A stretch of 64,000 nt of DNA from Lasiosphaeria ovina (lineage: Eukaryota; Ascomycota; Sordariomycetes; Sordariales; Lasiosphaeriaceae): contig JAULSN010000006.1 of assembly GCA_033439765.1 (NCBI GenBank), positions 3,224,001 to 3,288,000 on the forward strand, read 5' to 3'. The notes below the pieces were generated by a model. It was given only the letters and a program-made list of their open reading frames with translations, did no database searches and was not told where the DNA came from. How positions within the stretch are numbered: position 1 is the stretch's first letter; every line of letters starts with the position of its first letter. The translations under genes were made by a program, and so were the position numbers. Positions 35,363 through 46,991 of this stretch are shown here, one piece after another.

Positions 35363-36555
35363 TTACGCCGCAACCTTGATGACGATTTTCCCCTTGGCCC
35401 GTTTCGTGGCGAGTTTCTCCATTGCCTAGAACACGCACGCAGTAGTCAGCAAAATGGCCGTCCCTGGGAGAAAGAAAGGAAAGAACGCACCTCGACAACC
35501 TCCTCAAACGGAAAAACAGAATCGGTGGGCGCCTCCTTAATGGACCCGTCCTCAACCAGCTTCGCGACCTGCCTGGCGATGGCGCCGGCGGGAGACAGGC
35601 CGATGATGTCGAAGCGGCGGGGGGTGCCGCCCAGCAGGACGGGCAACAGCTTGTGCTGAACAAAGGGCACTACACCCTGGCTTCTCCCACCAACAATGGT
35701 CAGGAACCTGCCCGCGGGCTGCAGGTACTTGGGCGACTGGTTGAACAGCGGCTGGCTGCCGGCGCAGTCGATGATGACGTCGAGCGGTTTGGTGGCGAAC
35801 TTTTCCGTGAGGAACGCCTCGAGAGGGCTGTTGGTCCGGTAGTCGATTACCTGTGTTTCTTCGTGTCAGCTCATCCTTCTCCCAAGTCCCCGCCGCAGGG
35901 GGGAATGAAAACATACCTCGTCGGCGCCCAGCCGCCTCACCATTTCCACGTTCGCGCCCGAGCACACGCCAAACACCTCTGCGCCCTGGGCCTTGAGGAT
36001 CTGCACGACAAGGGATCCGACGCCGCCGCTGGCGCCATTGACGAGGGCGCGCTTGCCCGGGCCAACGGCGGCAGCGGCCGTCACGATCTCGGCCGTCTGG
36101 CCGGCAATGCCGAACAGGCCGGCAGCCTCGGCGTCGCTGAGCTTGGCAGGCACGGGAGCGACGAGGTGGGCAGGGACGAGGACGTACTCGGCGAGCGAGC
36201 CCTTGCCGAAGGCGACCTGGGCGACGCCCATGGCGCCGGCGACGCGGGTGCCGGGCGCGGCGAGCTCGGGGGGCGCGGCGGGCCCCGCGGCGACCACCTC
36301 GCCGGCGAAGTCCATGCCGGGCGTCGGCGCGCGGCGGAACGGCAGCCACGTCGGCAGCACGTTGATGAAGTGCGCGTCGGCCGGGTTGATGGCCGCGTGC
36401 GACACCTTGACTAGTAGGTCGCTGCCCGTCCTCGGCGCCGCCGGCACCGCCACATCCGTCTTGAACTGCAGCGCGTGCCGCGGCGCTCCCCTCCTGGCCA
36501 CTACCCACGCCTTCATCGTCCGAGGCAGCGGCGCCGTTGGTGTCGTCGTCGCCAT
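35363..36555 (-). CDS. medium-chain NAD(P)H reductase / zinc-type alcohol dehydrogenase-like (quinone reductase group)
   Basis: Three exons on the minus strand (36555-35917, 35850-35491, 35425-35363) give 353 residues. The introns of 66 and 65 bases start GTATGT and GTGCGT and end ACACAG and TTCTAG, both in phase 0. The N-terminal GroES-like domain contains HAAINPADAHFINVLP and PGMDFAGEVVAAG. The nucleotide-binding fold has NGASGGVGSLVVQILKAQGA, the A-x-x-G-G-V-G signature, and a later DVIIDCAGSQPLF. The catalytic zinc ligands of classical alcohol dehydrogenases are not evident, which places it with quinone oxidoreductases and reticulon-4-interacting-protein-1-like enzymes. It would use NAD(P)H to reduce quinones or activated double bonds; the substrate is unknown. 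A short C-terminal exon (MEKLATKRAKGKIVIKV) completes the domain. It looks intact. Confidence 0.9.
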
Positions 36556-37568
36556 GGCTGGATTGGTTTTTTCTTTCAGTTCGATTTGATCAGCGAATTA
36601 ATTGGTGATTATTGGCAGATATCCACCTCTGGCAATCTGCAGTAAACTTTGACTAGCGCAAATTGTTCGTTGTAATGAGATGGTGCTGCTGTGCTAGCTA
36701 GTTTGGCAGGTGCTGCGGCTTTGAGGTTGAAGGGATGCGCAATTCGACGTCGTGTCATGACATCAGAAACCCCAGAAGTTGCATGTCGTTATGTCCATGG
36801 CGTTACGGAGTAGCCTGAAACGGATTGCTGGAACCAATCGCTGATTGGGCCGAGCGCTGAAACAGTCTGGCCGTCGGGCCAATATACCACCGCCGGTGGG
36901 GGGATTGATGGGCCGGGAGGAGGGCCTTTGTCACGCCTTTCAACGCATCATTAAATTCACCGCTTGCGTTTGAAGAATTCGCTTATTCGTCTATTAAAAA
37001 ATATATGGACCTTTGGTTGGCAGTGGGACTAGCTCACGGCATTTGATCGACAGTCTGTCCGGGAAGCCGAACCCCGGTTCATCCTGCATGTCCAAGGTGA
37101 CATACCACTACCACTACCGCTCCGCACCAGTACTTACACACGTACAGAATATGGCTCCGCTGTAAAGTATCCAGTGATCATAGAAACAGGCCATCCACTC
37201 CCATGATGGTGGTGGATCAAGCAGCCAACACGGTCAACTCGGACCTGTATCGTGACTCTACCAGATGCACAGAGTGCTGGTGACAAGACAATATTTGCCA
37301 CAGCTCCAAAGGCAAGACCTCGAACGCCCCTCAAGCCACGCCCAGGTCCCGGTACGTTATCTGTACAAGAAACCCCAGAACAGAAGAAAAGCAAAGGGTA
37401 TGCGTATGCCACAGTAAACTCCGACAAACGCCGCTGCTACTACAGCCGTCACCCAACGCCGCGAATTCAAGACTGCCAGCCGACACAAAGGAGAATAAAA
37501 ACAGAAAGGGATCGAAGATACACTCACTCATGTCACTGACATGTCACTACACAAAACTAAACCTTGCT
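36556..37568. other. intergenic, no gene seen
   Basis: Lies between the start of the reductase gene and the end of ATG17, which run in the same leftward direction. It should include the reductase promoter. No further gene, repeat or motif was recognised. Confidence 0.5.
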
Positions 37569-39142
37569 TCATCGAGGCGGGTCTCGGGCCGTCCTAACGG
37601 CTGCCTTGCTGAGCGTCGGCGTGCTCAGGTCGCCCTCTCCGATTGGGTCATCCACGGGCATTACCTCCCAGCGCTTGTGCGGGCTGTTCATGCCCACCCA
37701 CAGGTCGGTTGGAAGGAACTCGCCAACCTCTTGGCGGAAGTGCTCGCGCTCCTTGCGGTCTGTGTCGATGAGCTTGTCGACCGTCTCCTTGGCCTTGCGC
37801 CAGACGTTCTGGATCTTGTCCTCGACGGACCGCCGCCGCTCTGCCTCAAGCAGCAGGCTGCCGTACGCGCTGGCGTAGCCGTCGTAGAAGTGCCGCAGTC
37901 CGTCCATCTCCTCGAGCTTGGAGAAGATGATGTCCTTCTCGTTCTCCCAGCGGTCCACAAACTCGGTCTCCGAGTCCACGTAGCTCTGCAGCCGCGACCC
38001 AAGGTCCTCGAGAACCTGGAACCCGGTGATCGTGCTGGTGTAGACAGCCTTGATGTGGTCCGCCTGATCCTTCAGCGTCCCGAAGCCGTACTCGAGCCGC
38101 TGCAGCATGGCCTGGATATCGGCCGTGACGTCGTCCACCTCGGGAGCGTCCTGCATCACCACCTGCACAATCTCGGCCCGCTCGCGCGGGTCCATGGGCT
38201 CCAGCTCTGCTATATGCGAGTCTTGCTCGGCAATGATGCCGGATATCGAAACGCCGTTGCCGTCCTCTGATACCTCGGCCGCCCTACGGCGCGCCAGGGC
38301 TGCGCCGCCCTCCGTTGTCCGAACAGCCGTCACGCACATGTCGAAGTGTCTATTGAGGGAAGCGAGATGCTCGGCCATGGCGCCAGACTGGTCTATGAGG
38401 TCGGCAAGGAGGTGGGACATATCCTGGTGGGTAGAAGAAGACGACGGCGACGCCGTGGATGTGGCTGCTGTCATGGCCTTGTTGAGGTTACGGAGGTCGG
38501 TCTCGAAGCGGAGGAGGTCGCCGTCAAAGGACGTTTGGATAGCCTGTCATTAGTCGGCAGTCATCATTAGCTTGTCACCCTGTGTAAACGTTATCGTAGT
38601 GGAGAGCGGTGACTCACCTGTAGCTCTGCGAGGCTCGTCTTCAGCGCATCGCGCATGGCATCCACGCTCTTCTCGTCGACAAAGTCCATCAGGCACTTTT
38701 TTTCCTCACCGGCCGGCCGGAAGGCACTTTCCACGATCGTATCCCGCAGCCCGGCCATTGTCTGCTCGAGCTTGCTGTTGGCGCTGTCGAGGGTGCGGAT
38801 AAGCTGGGTGAACTCGCGGCGGCCGCCGTCACGGGCGCGCAGCATGCCGCGGCGCACCTGCCTCAAGATGCGTAGCTGCTCGGAGATGCCCTGGCGCACG
38901 AATCCCGCCTGCGCATTCAGTACGACGGCCTCCTCGTGCATCTGCCGTGCATGTGTGGCGAGGTCGTTGGCGCGGAGGACGAGCGTCATCGACGAGAGCG
39001 ACTGCTTCGCCGCGAGCAGGTGCTTGACGAGCACTTCGACCGAGACATCGTCGGCATTGAACTCGGCGGATCCGGGATCTTGGGCAGAGGCAGGGCGCGA
39101 GCGCGATTCGGACGACGAGGCTGGACTTGCAGACCGGACCAT
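37569..39142 (-). CDS. ATG17: autophagy scaffold protein Atg17
   Basis: Two exons (39142-38618 and 38543-37569) give 499 residues. The 74-base intron has GTGAGT and a GACTAATGACAG end, joining SLAELQ to AIQTSFDGD. The first in-frame ATG is at 39142 (MVRSASPASSSES); the frame stays open upstream to a likely acceptor (TTTTGCAG at about 39187), so a 5' exon or leader intron is possible. The protein is almost entirely helical. SVEVLVKHLLAAKQSLSSMT followed by LVLRANDLATHARQMHEEAV is the conserved Atg17 start, and the C-terminus keeps REHFRQEVGEFLPTDLW, typical of the APG17 family. Atg17 dimerises into a crescent and, with Atg29 and Atg31 or fungal equivalents, organises the Atg1/Atg13 complex at the phagophore assembly site on starvation. 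No disruption seen. Confidence 0.93.
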
Positions 39143-40583
39143 TGCGGCGGCGGGCTCGTTGGAGGTGGGTTGGGTTTGGGAGTCGGCCTGCAAAAGGCGG
39201 GAGTCGGCTCGTAATGGCGGGAAGAGGAGCTGTCAAAAAAGTATTAAAAACATCAATGGGTAGAATGAAAGACGCCGAGTGCTGTTGGCCTCGTTTTGCA
39301 GCCAGTCTAAGGCATCTTTGTTGAAAAGACTTGGCGGGAGGAAGAGCAGAATGGCGAAAGATGAAAGAAGAGCTTCGCTGCTGGGGGGGTGCCTGCCTGG
39401 AGCTTGGGAAGCTCCCTGGTACCCGAGTTAGCTCGGCGCCGGCGTGATGTCAGACTGTTCAGGGTCCGGCTCGCAGCGGGTATGTACCTAGTGCACGGGC
39501 CAGGGTGCGGAGCTCATATCGCTATCTGCATATGCCTGCTGAAGCGAAGCCAACCCAGCGGACATCAATTGACGTGGACTTCCTGCCATGGAAGAGGTTC
39601 CCGACTCCGCTCCACCACCAGCTGAGGTGGCCTGTCAATACGACTCTCGAGTTCCATCCAGCGATGTCGACAACGGCCGCAGCCGATGGACAACCGACTA
39701 ATGGAAGCACCGTCCCTGCAAACTCAATTGCTGATCAGCGCCTCAACGCGGACATTAACGGATGTTGACGCACACGCGCTGTTTTCTCCCGCAGTTATCT
39801 GGCCATCAACCGGACTTCGCCCAGTAAATCAGCACTAGAACGACTGAGCCCACTCTAGCCTGCACAGACCGTCCTTCGCAACCCAAGGAGATGATGACAT
39901 AGGGACGAATCTCGAGGTCGTGTTGGCTGATGCGCTCTGCCGGCTCAGCCATCCGACGGTATATCAAGACTCTTCTTTTTCATCGAACGAGGGGCCTTTT
40001 TTCTTCGTTTGCCCTTCAAGGCACATGTGTTCAGCCCGAACCGACGCGATTACCGGCCCGAGAAACGGCACGGCGAATGCTACCAATAGCTGTGGGGTCA
40101 AAGTTTGTTTGCATTTGCCTTTGTCAACACGATACATGCCGGGAGACGATGTGGCAAGCGAGATCTTCGTACCTATGGCTGTTGAGCTGGAACGCAGCTT
40201 CGAGACCGAGAGTAGCCGGCCTGGGAAAGGCAGCATCGAGACGCGGTGTTCGGAAGAATCCCTGAGGGATGCTGGTAATGCACATCTTGACAGGTGCCCA
40301 AGCATTTGACATAAACACAGCCTCTCGCCCAACTCCGTTGCTGCCCAAGCATACTCGATCGAGTATTGGCCTTTCATCACCCCCTTTTCCATTCAATTGC
40401 CTCCTTGACCCTAACCCCGAAATGGTGGGTTTTTGCCCCGCGAACGATAAGATAAGGAACAGTGGTGGGAGTCATGATACCCACCAAATTTTAGGCCCTG
40501 GGATGAATGTTCCTGCATTTCGCCCCACGGGTTATTCACAACCACCACAAGGAGAAGCCGCCCAGCCCTACGAGATACCCAAA
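39143..40583. promoter_or_regulatory. divergent region between ATG17 and RIO1
   Basis: ATG17 runs left and RIO1 runs right from this 1.4-kb stretch, so both promoters should be here. A 34-codon frame at 39664-39768 (MSTTAAADGQPTNGST) has protein-like composition but no partner; it may be an upstream ORF or chance. No TATA box stands out. Confidence 0.4.
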
Positions 40584-42293
40584 ATGGCATCTTCGCAGCC
40601 GGATACCACACCCGCGACAGAGCCGTCAGGCCCCCATCAGCCTCCGTACAACTACGATGCGCTCCAGGGCTACCAGCGCACTGAAGCGGTGCCCGCGGAA
40701 TTAGCGAACCCCGCATTGCAAAACGCCCAACTTGTCGTCGACGACGACGAGGACCTCGAGGACGTCTTTGACAGCGACATCGAGGTCGAGGATGACGGCT
40801 GGGATCCCGACTCGGCTGACCTTACCAAGTCGTACAACCGCCAGCGCCAGCTCCATGGCCTCAACTCCCAGTCCAACGGCGGCGCCGCACTTCTACCCCG
40901 TTCGAATGCGCAAAAACCGACAGCAAACACGTTCGCCAGCGTCGACGATCAGATCTCGACTCTCTCGAAGCATGCCGCCAAGATCAGACTCGACGATGTG
41001 AAACAGGGTCAGGGCAAGGACAAGGACAAGGCGGACCGGGCCACGAGCGAACTGGTGCTGGATCAGCGAACACGCATGATCCTGCTGCAGATGATCAACC
41101 GCGGCGTTGTCAGCGAGATTCACGGTGCCATCAGCACCGGCAAGGAAGCGAACGTGTACGGTGCTGTGCTTCACCCCGAAGACGGCGGCGCTTCGATCCA
41201 GAGAGCCATCAAGGTGTACAAGACGGCAATCCTGGTGTTCAAGGACCGGGAGCGGTACATCACTGGCGAGCATCGCTTCAAGGCGGGCGCGGACAAGGGC
41301 AACAACCGGAAGATGGTCAAGCTGTGGGCCGAGAAGGAGTTCCGCAACTTGAGGCGGTTGCACACGGCGGGGATAGCCTGCCCCGAGCCCATAAAGCTCA
41401 AGCTGCACGTCTTGGTGATGGAGCTCTTGGGCGACAAGCGGGGCTGGGCCTACCCACGACTGCGAGACGCCCGACTGGAGGGCGAAGACGTGGAAAAGCA
41501 GTGGAGGAACCTTTACGTTCAGCTCCTTGGCATCATGCGTCGCATGTACCAGGTCTGCAAGCTGGTCCACGCTGACTTAAGCGAGTACAACATTCTCTAC
41601 AACGACAAGCAGCTCTACATCATCGATGTTTCGCAGTCGGTTGAGCACGACCACCCGCGAGCTCTCGAGTTTCTCCGGATGGATATCAAGAACGTCGGCG
41701 ACTTTTTCAGGAGGCAGGGCATCGACACGCTGCAAGATCGTGCGATATTCAACTTCATCACTGCCCCAGATGGCCCCGACGAGGAGCCGGCGCTATCACA
41801 GGCCGTCGAGCACTTGTACGAGGTCCGCCTGGCTATCGAAGACACCGAGGAGGCCGTCGCCGCCGAGGAGGTTGACAACGAAGTCTTCCGCAACCAGTAT
41901 ATCCCCCAGACGCTGGAGCAAGTCTATGACATAGAGAAGGATGCCCAGAAGCTAGGAGCTGGCGAGGGAGACGATCTCGTTTACCGAAGCCTGCTTGCCG
42001 ATCAGGTCGTGGGGCCCAAGGACTCCGAGCCTGACGCAGAATCTGGCAAGGAGAAGGAAGAGGGCTCTGGAGATGAGTCGGGGAGCGGTGCCGCCCTCTC
42101 TGACGACGATAGCAGTGAAGATGAGAGCAGGTTTGAGAAGGGACAGCCGAGAGGGAAACGGTTTGAGGATAAGGAGGAGAAGAAGCAGCACAAGATGGCG
42201 GTCAAGGAGGCCAAGCGAGAAAAGAGGAAAGAAAAGATTCCCAAAGCTGTCAAAAAGAGGCTGGTGTCTACAACGTCCAGGAAGAAGAATTAG
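40584..42293 (+). CDS. RIO1: Rio1 atypical protein kinase (ribosome biogenesis)
   Basis: Single exon from an ATG at 40584 (MASSQPDTTPATEPSGP), 569 residues. The frame is open further upstream, but that part lacks conserved features. The acidic N-terminus (DDDEDLEDVFDSDIEVEDDG) is usual for Rio1. The RIO kinase fold has the flexible ATP loop STGKEANVYGA (residues 184-194), IKVYKT with the ATP-contacting Lys, the catalytic loop LVHADLSEYNIL (Asp331) and the metal-binding IIDVSQSV (Asp348). The C-terminus is acidic, then Lys/Arg-rich (KKQHKMAVKEAKREKRKEK), as in fungal orthologues. Rio1 acts late in 40S subunit maturation, promoting 20S pre-rRNA cleavage in the cytoplasm, and also has nuclear roles. 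All catalytic residues are present. The neighbouring divergent gene is ATG17. Confidence 0.95.
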   Translation: MASSQPDTTPATEPSGPHQPPYNYDALQGYQRTEAVPAELANPALQNAQLVVDDDEDLEDVFDSDIEVEDDGWDPDSADLTKSYNRQRQLHGLNSQSNGGAALLPRSNAQKPTANTFASVDDQISTLSKHAAKIRLDDVKQGQGKDKDKADRATSELVLDQRTRMILLQMINRGVVSEIHGAISTGKEANVYGAVLHPEDGGASIQRAIKVYKTAILVFKDRERYITGEHRFKAGADKGNNRKMVKLWAEKEFRNLRRLHTAGIACPEPIKLKLHVLVMELLGDKRGWAYPRLRDARLEGEDVEKQWRNLYVQLLGIMRRMYQVCKLVHADLSEYNILYNDKQLYIIDVSQSVEHDHPRALEFLRMDIKNVGDFFRRQGIDTLQDRAIFNFITAPDGPDEEPALSQAVEHLYEVRLAIEDTEEAVAAEEVDNEVFRNQYIPQTLEQVYDIEKDAQKLGAGEGDDLVYRSLLADQVVGPKDSEPDAESGKEKEEGSGDESGSGAALSDDDSSEDESRFEKGQPRGKRFEDKEEKKQHKMAVKEAKREKRKEKIPKAVKKRLVSTTSRKKN

Positions 42294-43673
42294 AGTAGCT
42301 AGATTTGTGGCATTGCGTATATCCACGCTTGGCCAGCTCCTCTCGGAGATAAATCAGGCAAGCCGTGGTCAAGTGTTTCTGGTGTCTGTTGGGCGGAGGC
42401 GCGGGCGTGAGCAACCGGATGATGAGAGCCAAATACTGCTCGGCACGTCCGTAGCTTGCGTGTGTTCTGCCTGACTTCCTCGGGCGAAACCACTTGCTAC
42501 GACTTCCAATGAGCAGGTCTGAGCAAGCCAAGTTGGCATGCTATGAGGACCAAAGAGAGCACTGACGGTTGCTACCCATGTTTCCTTTACTCTGGTGAGC
42601 CCACTGCAGGAATCCATTTCACCTCATATAGATCCTGGAGCTTGATTGCATGACCATTTCTCCAGCCCATAAATCCTTGTGTTGTGGAATAACCAAGGAC
42701 AGTAATGAGGCCCGTCCTTACAAATGCGGGATAGGTCCCTAATCGACTCGATAACATCTTCGATACTACCTAATTTGTCTCAATGTCAAGAAGCAATACG
42801 TGTATCTTGTGAGTTTAGGGGCCTCGTTTTCGGATGAAAGCCCCCACCCATCCACGAAACTTTCTGTAATATTTTTACTGATTACCTACGTGCCTAGGTA
42901 GGTACCTACGCGACCAATTCTTTCTTCTTTTGCAACCACAAACCCGCATTCACATTCGGACCTTCTCGTGGTCACCGATTTTGTTTCTCCACACGCGCCT
43001 CGCCCGGCCTTGTGCTACTGCTTCCCTCCTACTACCTGCTGCACTATTTCTCTACGTTCCCTACGATATCGACACTGCTTCGCAAGTTCGGTTTGGTCGT
43101 CCGGTTCATTTGCCGCGGTAGCTCCCTTCACAACGGCATCGCCGTGCATTTTCGATACCGCCCGGCATCGATGGCCGAGAAAAGAAATCCAGAGGGCAAG
43201 AGAGAGTGTCTAGTATGCGTGGTGGACAGAAAGCCAGGTCTGAGTAAGGTCGAAGGCAAGCAATAATGGCATATATCATCAAATTGTACAGCAGGGGCCA
43301 CTTAGGACGAGTTAGCCTCCTCTACCATTATGGGAGGAGCACTTGACCTAATCCAACGACGATTTCCCGACATGTCACTACAACCAGATGGCTTCCAAAA
43401 GAGGTTTGTGTTTCATACTTGCTTATTAGAGACCGCTATGCCAGTGCCACCCGACAACACTTGATCCTATGATTGGAGATCGTGATATTGTGGAAACCAG
43501 TCAAAGACTTTCTTGGTAAGAGATAATTTAGAGAAAGGTTTTCCGTGCTAGGATTGGGATAATCAATTGATTCAGCACAGGTTCTACAAGTTGCACATCA
43601 AATGGGCTTGATCCTGGACATGAGCGTAACTTGTCATTACCATGTCTTCCAATATCAACAGGCGACCACAAAT
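42294..43673. other. intergenic, possible tiny ORF
   Basis: Downstream of RIO1 and of the converging F-box-like gene. A CT-rich, promoter-like stretch at 42910-43110 leads to a 31-codon frame at 43171-43266 (MAEKRNPEGKRECLVCVVDR), which could be the remains of a first exon or chance. TACCTAGGTACCTACG-like sequence at 42887-42910 is again the short Sordariomycete intergenic motif. Confidence 0.3.
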
Positions 43674-45200
43674 TCACGTCGTCCACCCTCGGACGCAGCC
43701 CCCGCGGCAGTCGACCTGGGTGCTGGCAAACGCAGCGGCAATGAGCGCGTTGTCGACGACGCCGCTGCTGATGTACCAGAAATACCTCAGACGCGGAAAG
43801 CGGCCGGCGCGCGTCTTGTGCGCGAGCCACTGCGCGGCCGGCGCCAGCGCCATCCCGAGCCCGGTTATGCTCACCGACACGATGCCTGCGGGCAGCGCCG
43901 CCGCCAGCACGCGGAAGCACTTGTGCTCTGGCGACCCGGGGGTCAGCGCTTTGATGTCCTCGGGGTAGCCGTCTTCGTCGTCCTCGGCATAGGCCTCGTC
44001 TTCGGATGAGCCGTTGCCATTTCCGATGCTGCTGCTGCTGCTGCTGCTGCTGCCGGGCTCGGAGATTGGCGGGTACAGCAGCGCGTGCGTCCCGAGCGCC
44101 GTGGCGGTGACGCACAGCAGCTCGAGGGCGGCGTAGGGCTTGAGATCCAGCATGTAGCTATTCTCCCCGCCGGGGGTGAGGCGTCTGTGGGTGATGCCAG
44201 AAAGTTCGAGGTCGAGCTGGGTCAGCGTGGCCTTGAGGGGCAGGAAGACGCGTGAGAGCTCGCCGCTGGTGAAGTGGCGCGGCGCGTCGAGGCGCTGGCC
44301 TCTGGTCGAGTACTGGCGGTAGCGGAAGCTCTCGAGACGCGGGCACGCCTTGACGACGCGCGCGAGGTCGGCGGCCGTCAGGAAGGACTTGTCGAGGTGC
44401 AGGCAGGAGATGTGGGCGACGCTGGCCCAGAATCTCTTTGACGGGGCTGGCCGCCCCGAGGTTGCCGCCGCCGCCGCTTGGTAGTTTTCGAGCTTGACGG
44501 CCCGGAGCGCCGGCGACCGCCTCACCAGCCCGGCCAGCCCGTCGGGGAAGAGAGCGACCCGGGGCACGAAGAAGGTTATCTTGTCCAGGGGCATGTCGAC
44601 CACGAGGGTCTCGAGTGCGGCGAGCGACAGGCCTCGCGGCAGGAAGCGGTCCAGGCTGAAGGCTGCAGGGTTGGCCAGGTGGACCTTTTCGACGTTGACT
44701 GTCAGCGAGAGCAGGAAGGCGATCAGGAGGCTGTCTGGGCGGGTCCGCCTGTCCGGCGGCACCGTATCCGCGGTGCCCAACAGTTGCACCGCCAGGCCGC
44801 GGATGAAGTCGGCCTGCTGCCCTTTGCTGATACTGGCTCCGCTGCCAAAGGCGACAACTTGCTTGACGTGCAGCGCGTGCTCTGGGTGTTGTGAAAGGTG
44901 GCGAACGGCCCAGAAGAGGTAGTTCTCGTCCGAGTCAAGGGTGAGGGTTATACGCTGATAGATCAGGGGCGCCGTGAGCTGGTTCAAGTCCCTGCAGCTC
45001 AGCGACAGGGGCCGGAGCGCCGACATGTTGTCGAAGACATCGTGTAACGAGCCGCCGCCACGCCCTTCGCCGTCGCCGTAGATGCGCATTATCCTCGTAT
45101 CAACGCTGCACGGCCGAGGCACGAGAACCTCGAGAATTTCCTGCAGGATGTCGACTGGGATGTTGAGAAGGGAGCATTTGGTCGGCAGCTGGCTCGCCAT
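43674..45200 (-). CDS. F-box-like / leucine-rich-repeat type hypothetical protein
   Basis: Single exon from an ATG at 45200 (MASQLPTKCSLLNIPVDILQ), 508 residues. The start LLNIPVDILQEILEVLVPR followed by SLSCRDLNQLTAPLIYQRIT has the layout of an F-box, the motif that docks proteins onto Skp1 in SCF ubiquitin ligases. The middle consists of loosely repeated Leu-rich segments (LSLAALETLVVDMPLDKITF; HISCLHLDKSFLTAADLARV; RVVKACPRLESFRYR), as in fungal F-box/LRR proteins. Near residue 380-410 a CTG/AGC microsatellite (44025-44052) codes for about eight Ser, followed by an acidic stretch (SSEDEAYAEDDEDGYPED). Inferred role: substrate adaptor for ubiquitination. No specific target can be named. Confidence 0.7.
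   Translation of the reverse strand: MASQLPTKCSLLNIPVDILQEILEVLVPRPCSVDTRIMRIYGDGEGRGGGSLHDVFDNMSALRPLSLSCRDLNQLTAPLIYQRITLTLDSDENYLFWAVRHLSQHPEHALHVKQVVAFGSGASISKGQQADFIRGLAVQLLGTADTVPPDRRTRPDSLLIAFLLSLTVNVEKVHLANPAAFSLDRFLPRGLSLAALETLVVDMPLDKITFFVPRVALFPDGLAGLVRRSPALRAVKLENYQAAAAATSGRPAPSKRFWASVAHISCLHLDKSFLTAADLARVVKACPRLESFRYRQYSTRGQRLDAPRHFTSGELSRVFLPLKATLTQLDLELSGITHRRLTPGGENSYMLDLKPYAALELLCVTATALGTHALLYPPISEPGSSSSSSSSIGNGNGSSEDEAYAEDDEDGYPEDIKALTPGSPEHKCFRVLAAALPAGIVSVSITGLGMALAPAAQWLAHKTRAGRFPRLRYFWYISSGVVDNALIAAAFASTQVDCRGGCVRGWTT
44025..44052. repeat. CTG trinucleotide microsatellite in coding sequence
   Basis: About nine CTG/AGC units within the F-box-like gene, coding for poly-Ser on the minus strand. 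Length variation would change the Ser run but not the frame. Confidence 0.8.
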
Positions 45201-46991
45201 GATTGCGCATCGCTGGTGGTGGAATAATGGAAAGAAGAGGAAAGTTGCCGTCACAGCCCCAGGCCAATCAGCAGTGCCAGGATCTTAACCCAGGTCAATC
45301 CTACACCACGTCTTGGATTGTTCACGTGATTCCTGCACTCCAATCCCTAAATGTTTGTTGGCATAGTACTTGGGCAGAGTAAATATTATAGCCCAGCAAA
45401 CCTTCTCAAAAACACCAAAGCCTTTTCCTGGCCGGGATAGACCTCTAGGATTCCAAAATAGGGATTCCCATAGCTTTTACCCCCGTCAGCGGAAGACCTA
45501 TAGGGCGAGCCGTAAGAAACCAAGGCCTTTCAAATCTTGGAAAGTCCCCCACTAACAAACATTCAGGGGTGGATTGTAGTCCCGGCACAGTCGGAAGTGC
45601 TTTCCTGGCCGAATTTCGTCCCTCTTGTTTTGGTTTCCTCGATCGCTGTTGTTGGATGCTATCATACTATGTTGCCACCTATCTTGGCCAAGATCATCCT
45701 TCATATGTTGGCTTAGGAGGCAGTAGCTCGGGCCCCTCTGGTAGTTGACCCGCGATCTGGCTCCTCCTAAACCTATAGCAGATCCCCCACACCCCAGGTC
45801 ATGGGTGAACATATTCACGCCCCGCATTCGCCTGCAGCCGTTTTTGCTGAGTCGGCGCAGTCGGCGCATTCAGACCAACCGCGCCCCATGTTCCCATGCA
45901 AGACGCACGCCCAACGGCATTTTGGAAGTTGACCATGGGCATTGCTTCCAAAGTCTCTGGCCGAAACTTGGGCCGCGTTGGTGCTATTACTCAGGACCGG
46001 GTTACAACGGCCCGGCCAACTAATTAGTGTCTTTGTGAGTTGGGATATGATAGCCATCGTCGCAGGGTTGAGTGTTCGAATGATGTTTTTGGTCTATTAG
46101 ACAAACCGCAGATGTATGGCCCCCCTTTTGAGTTGTTAGTGAATGCGTTCTTAATAGGACGTGGAGAACGATGTTTACCTGTTTCCTTACGCATAACTTA
46201 GTGACTGCTCTGTAACCAAGTGACGTTTATTTCGTATAAACTGGACCCCGGCCATGGTATATTGGTGTTGAGTCTTTCACGAGAAGGGTCAAAAGATGTA
46301 TGCTTTCGGCCGAGTAACTAACCCTAACCCTTTTCGCTTGGACGCTGTTTCTTTTTTGTTTTTACTTTTTTATTCTTCTTCTTTGGTCTCTTTTTGCTCT
46401 TTTCCGCTCAAGCTTCTATTTACTTGCGCCCCCCACAGCCCCTTTCCCCTTTGTCCTACATGTGGTAGGTAGTTTTAAATCCCAGAAGCTCTTCCACCCC
46501 TCGTATGTTCGTGGTTTGCCTGCCAAGCCCTGCCGACTTGCTTGGCAACACGCTCCAGACTCGTCGGATTTATCTGCCTCACGAGGCTCCCAGGGACCGT
46601 GATTGGGGCGTGCCAGTCAGCTCCAGCCAAAGTGGACCTCGGCCACCCCAGAAGTCAGGACATGCCAGCGAAAGCCCTTGGCAAGTCCAATAATTGTGGG
46701 AGCTAACCGCGTCGGTGAACGCATTGCCAATAGTACTCTTCTCTCCAGGCTGTTTTGGGCTCTGGTCGCTTAGGAATTAGAACTGGGAGTCTAGAAGATA
46801 CTGTACCCGCCCCCCTGCCCCTGAGAGCCATGTGCGGCTCGTCGAGCGATAAAAAGGGTCGCGGGGCGCTTTCAACGGCATTGGCAAACGCCACACAAAT
46901 GTTGACGATCCCTCGAATCATCTTTTTTTGTCGCTATTCAACCACCGCCATTCCAGAGGCCGCCATTCCAGAGGCCCCATAAGCGACAGCA
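45201..46991. other. divergent intergenic region, no gene seen
   Basis: Lies between the leftward F-box-like gene and the rightward Gly-rich gene. It has T/C-rich runs at 46340-46440 and two telomere-type units (CCCTAACCC) near 46321-46330, too few to mean anything. ATAAAAAGG near 46851 could be a TATA-like element for the gene at 46992. Confidence 0.4.

Noticed and set aside
39143..39193. Upstream extension of ATG17
   Set aside because: The open frame begins at TTG, not ATG, and directly follows a likely splice acceptor. The start at 39142 was preferred.
39664..39768. 34-codon frame MSTTAAADGQPTNGST upstream of RIO1
   Set aside because: Protein-like composition, but no splice donor leads to a sensible continuation, so it was kept only as a possible upstream ORF.
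46317..46333. Telomere-type CCCTAACCC sequence
   Set aside because: Only two units, in ordinary intergenic DNA between normal genes. Not a telomere or a meaningful interstitial array.
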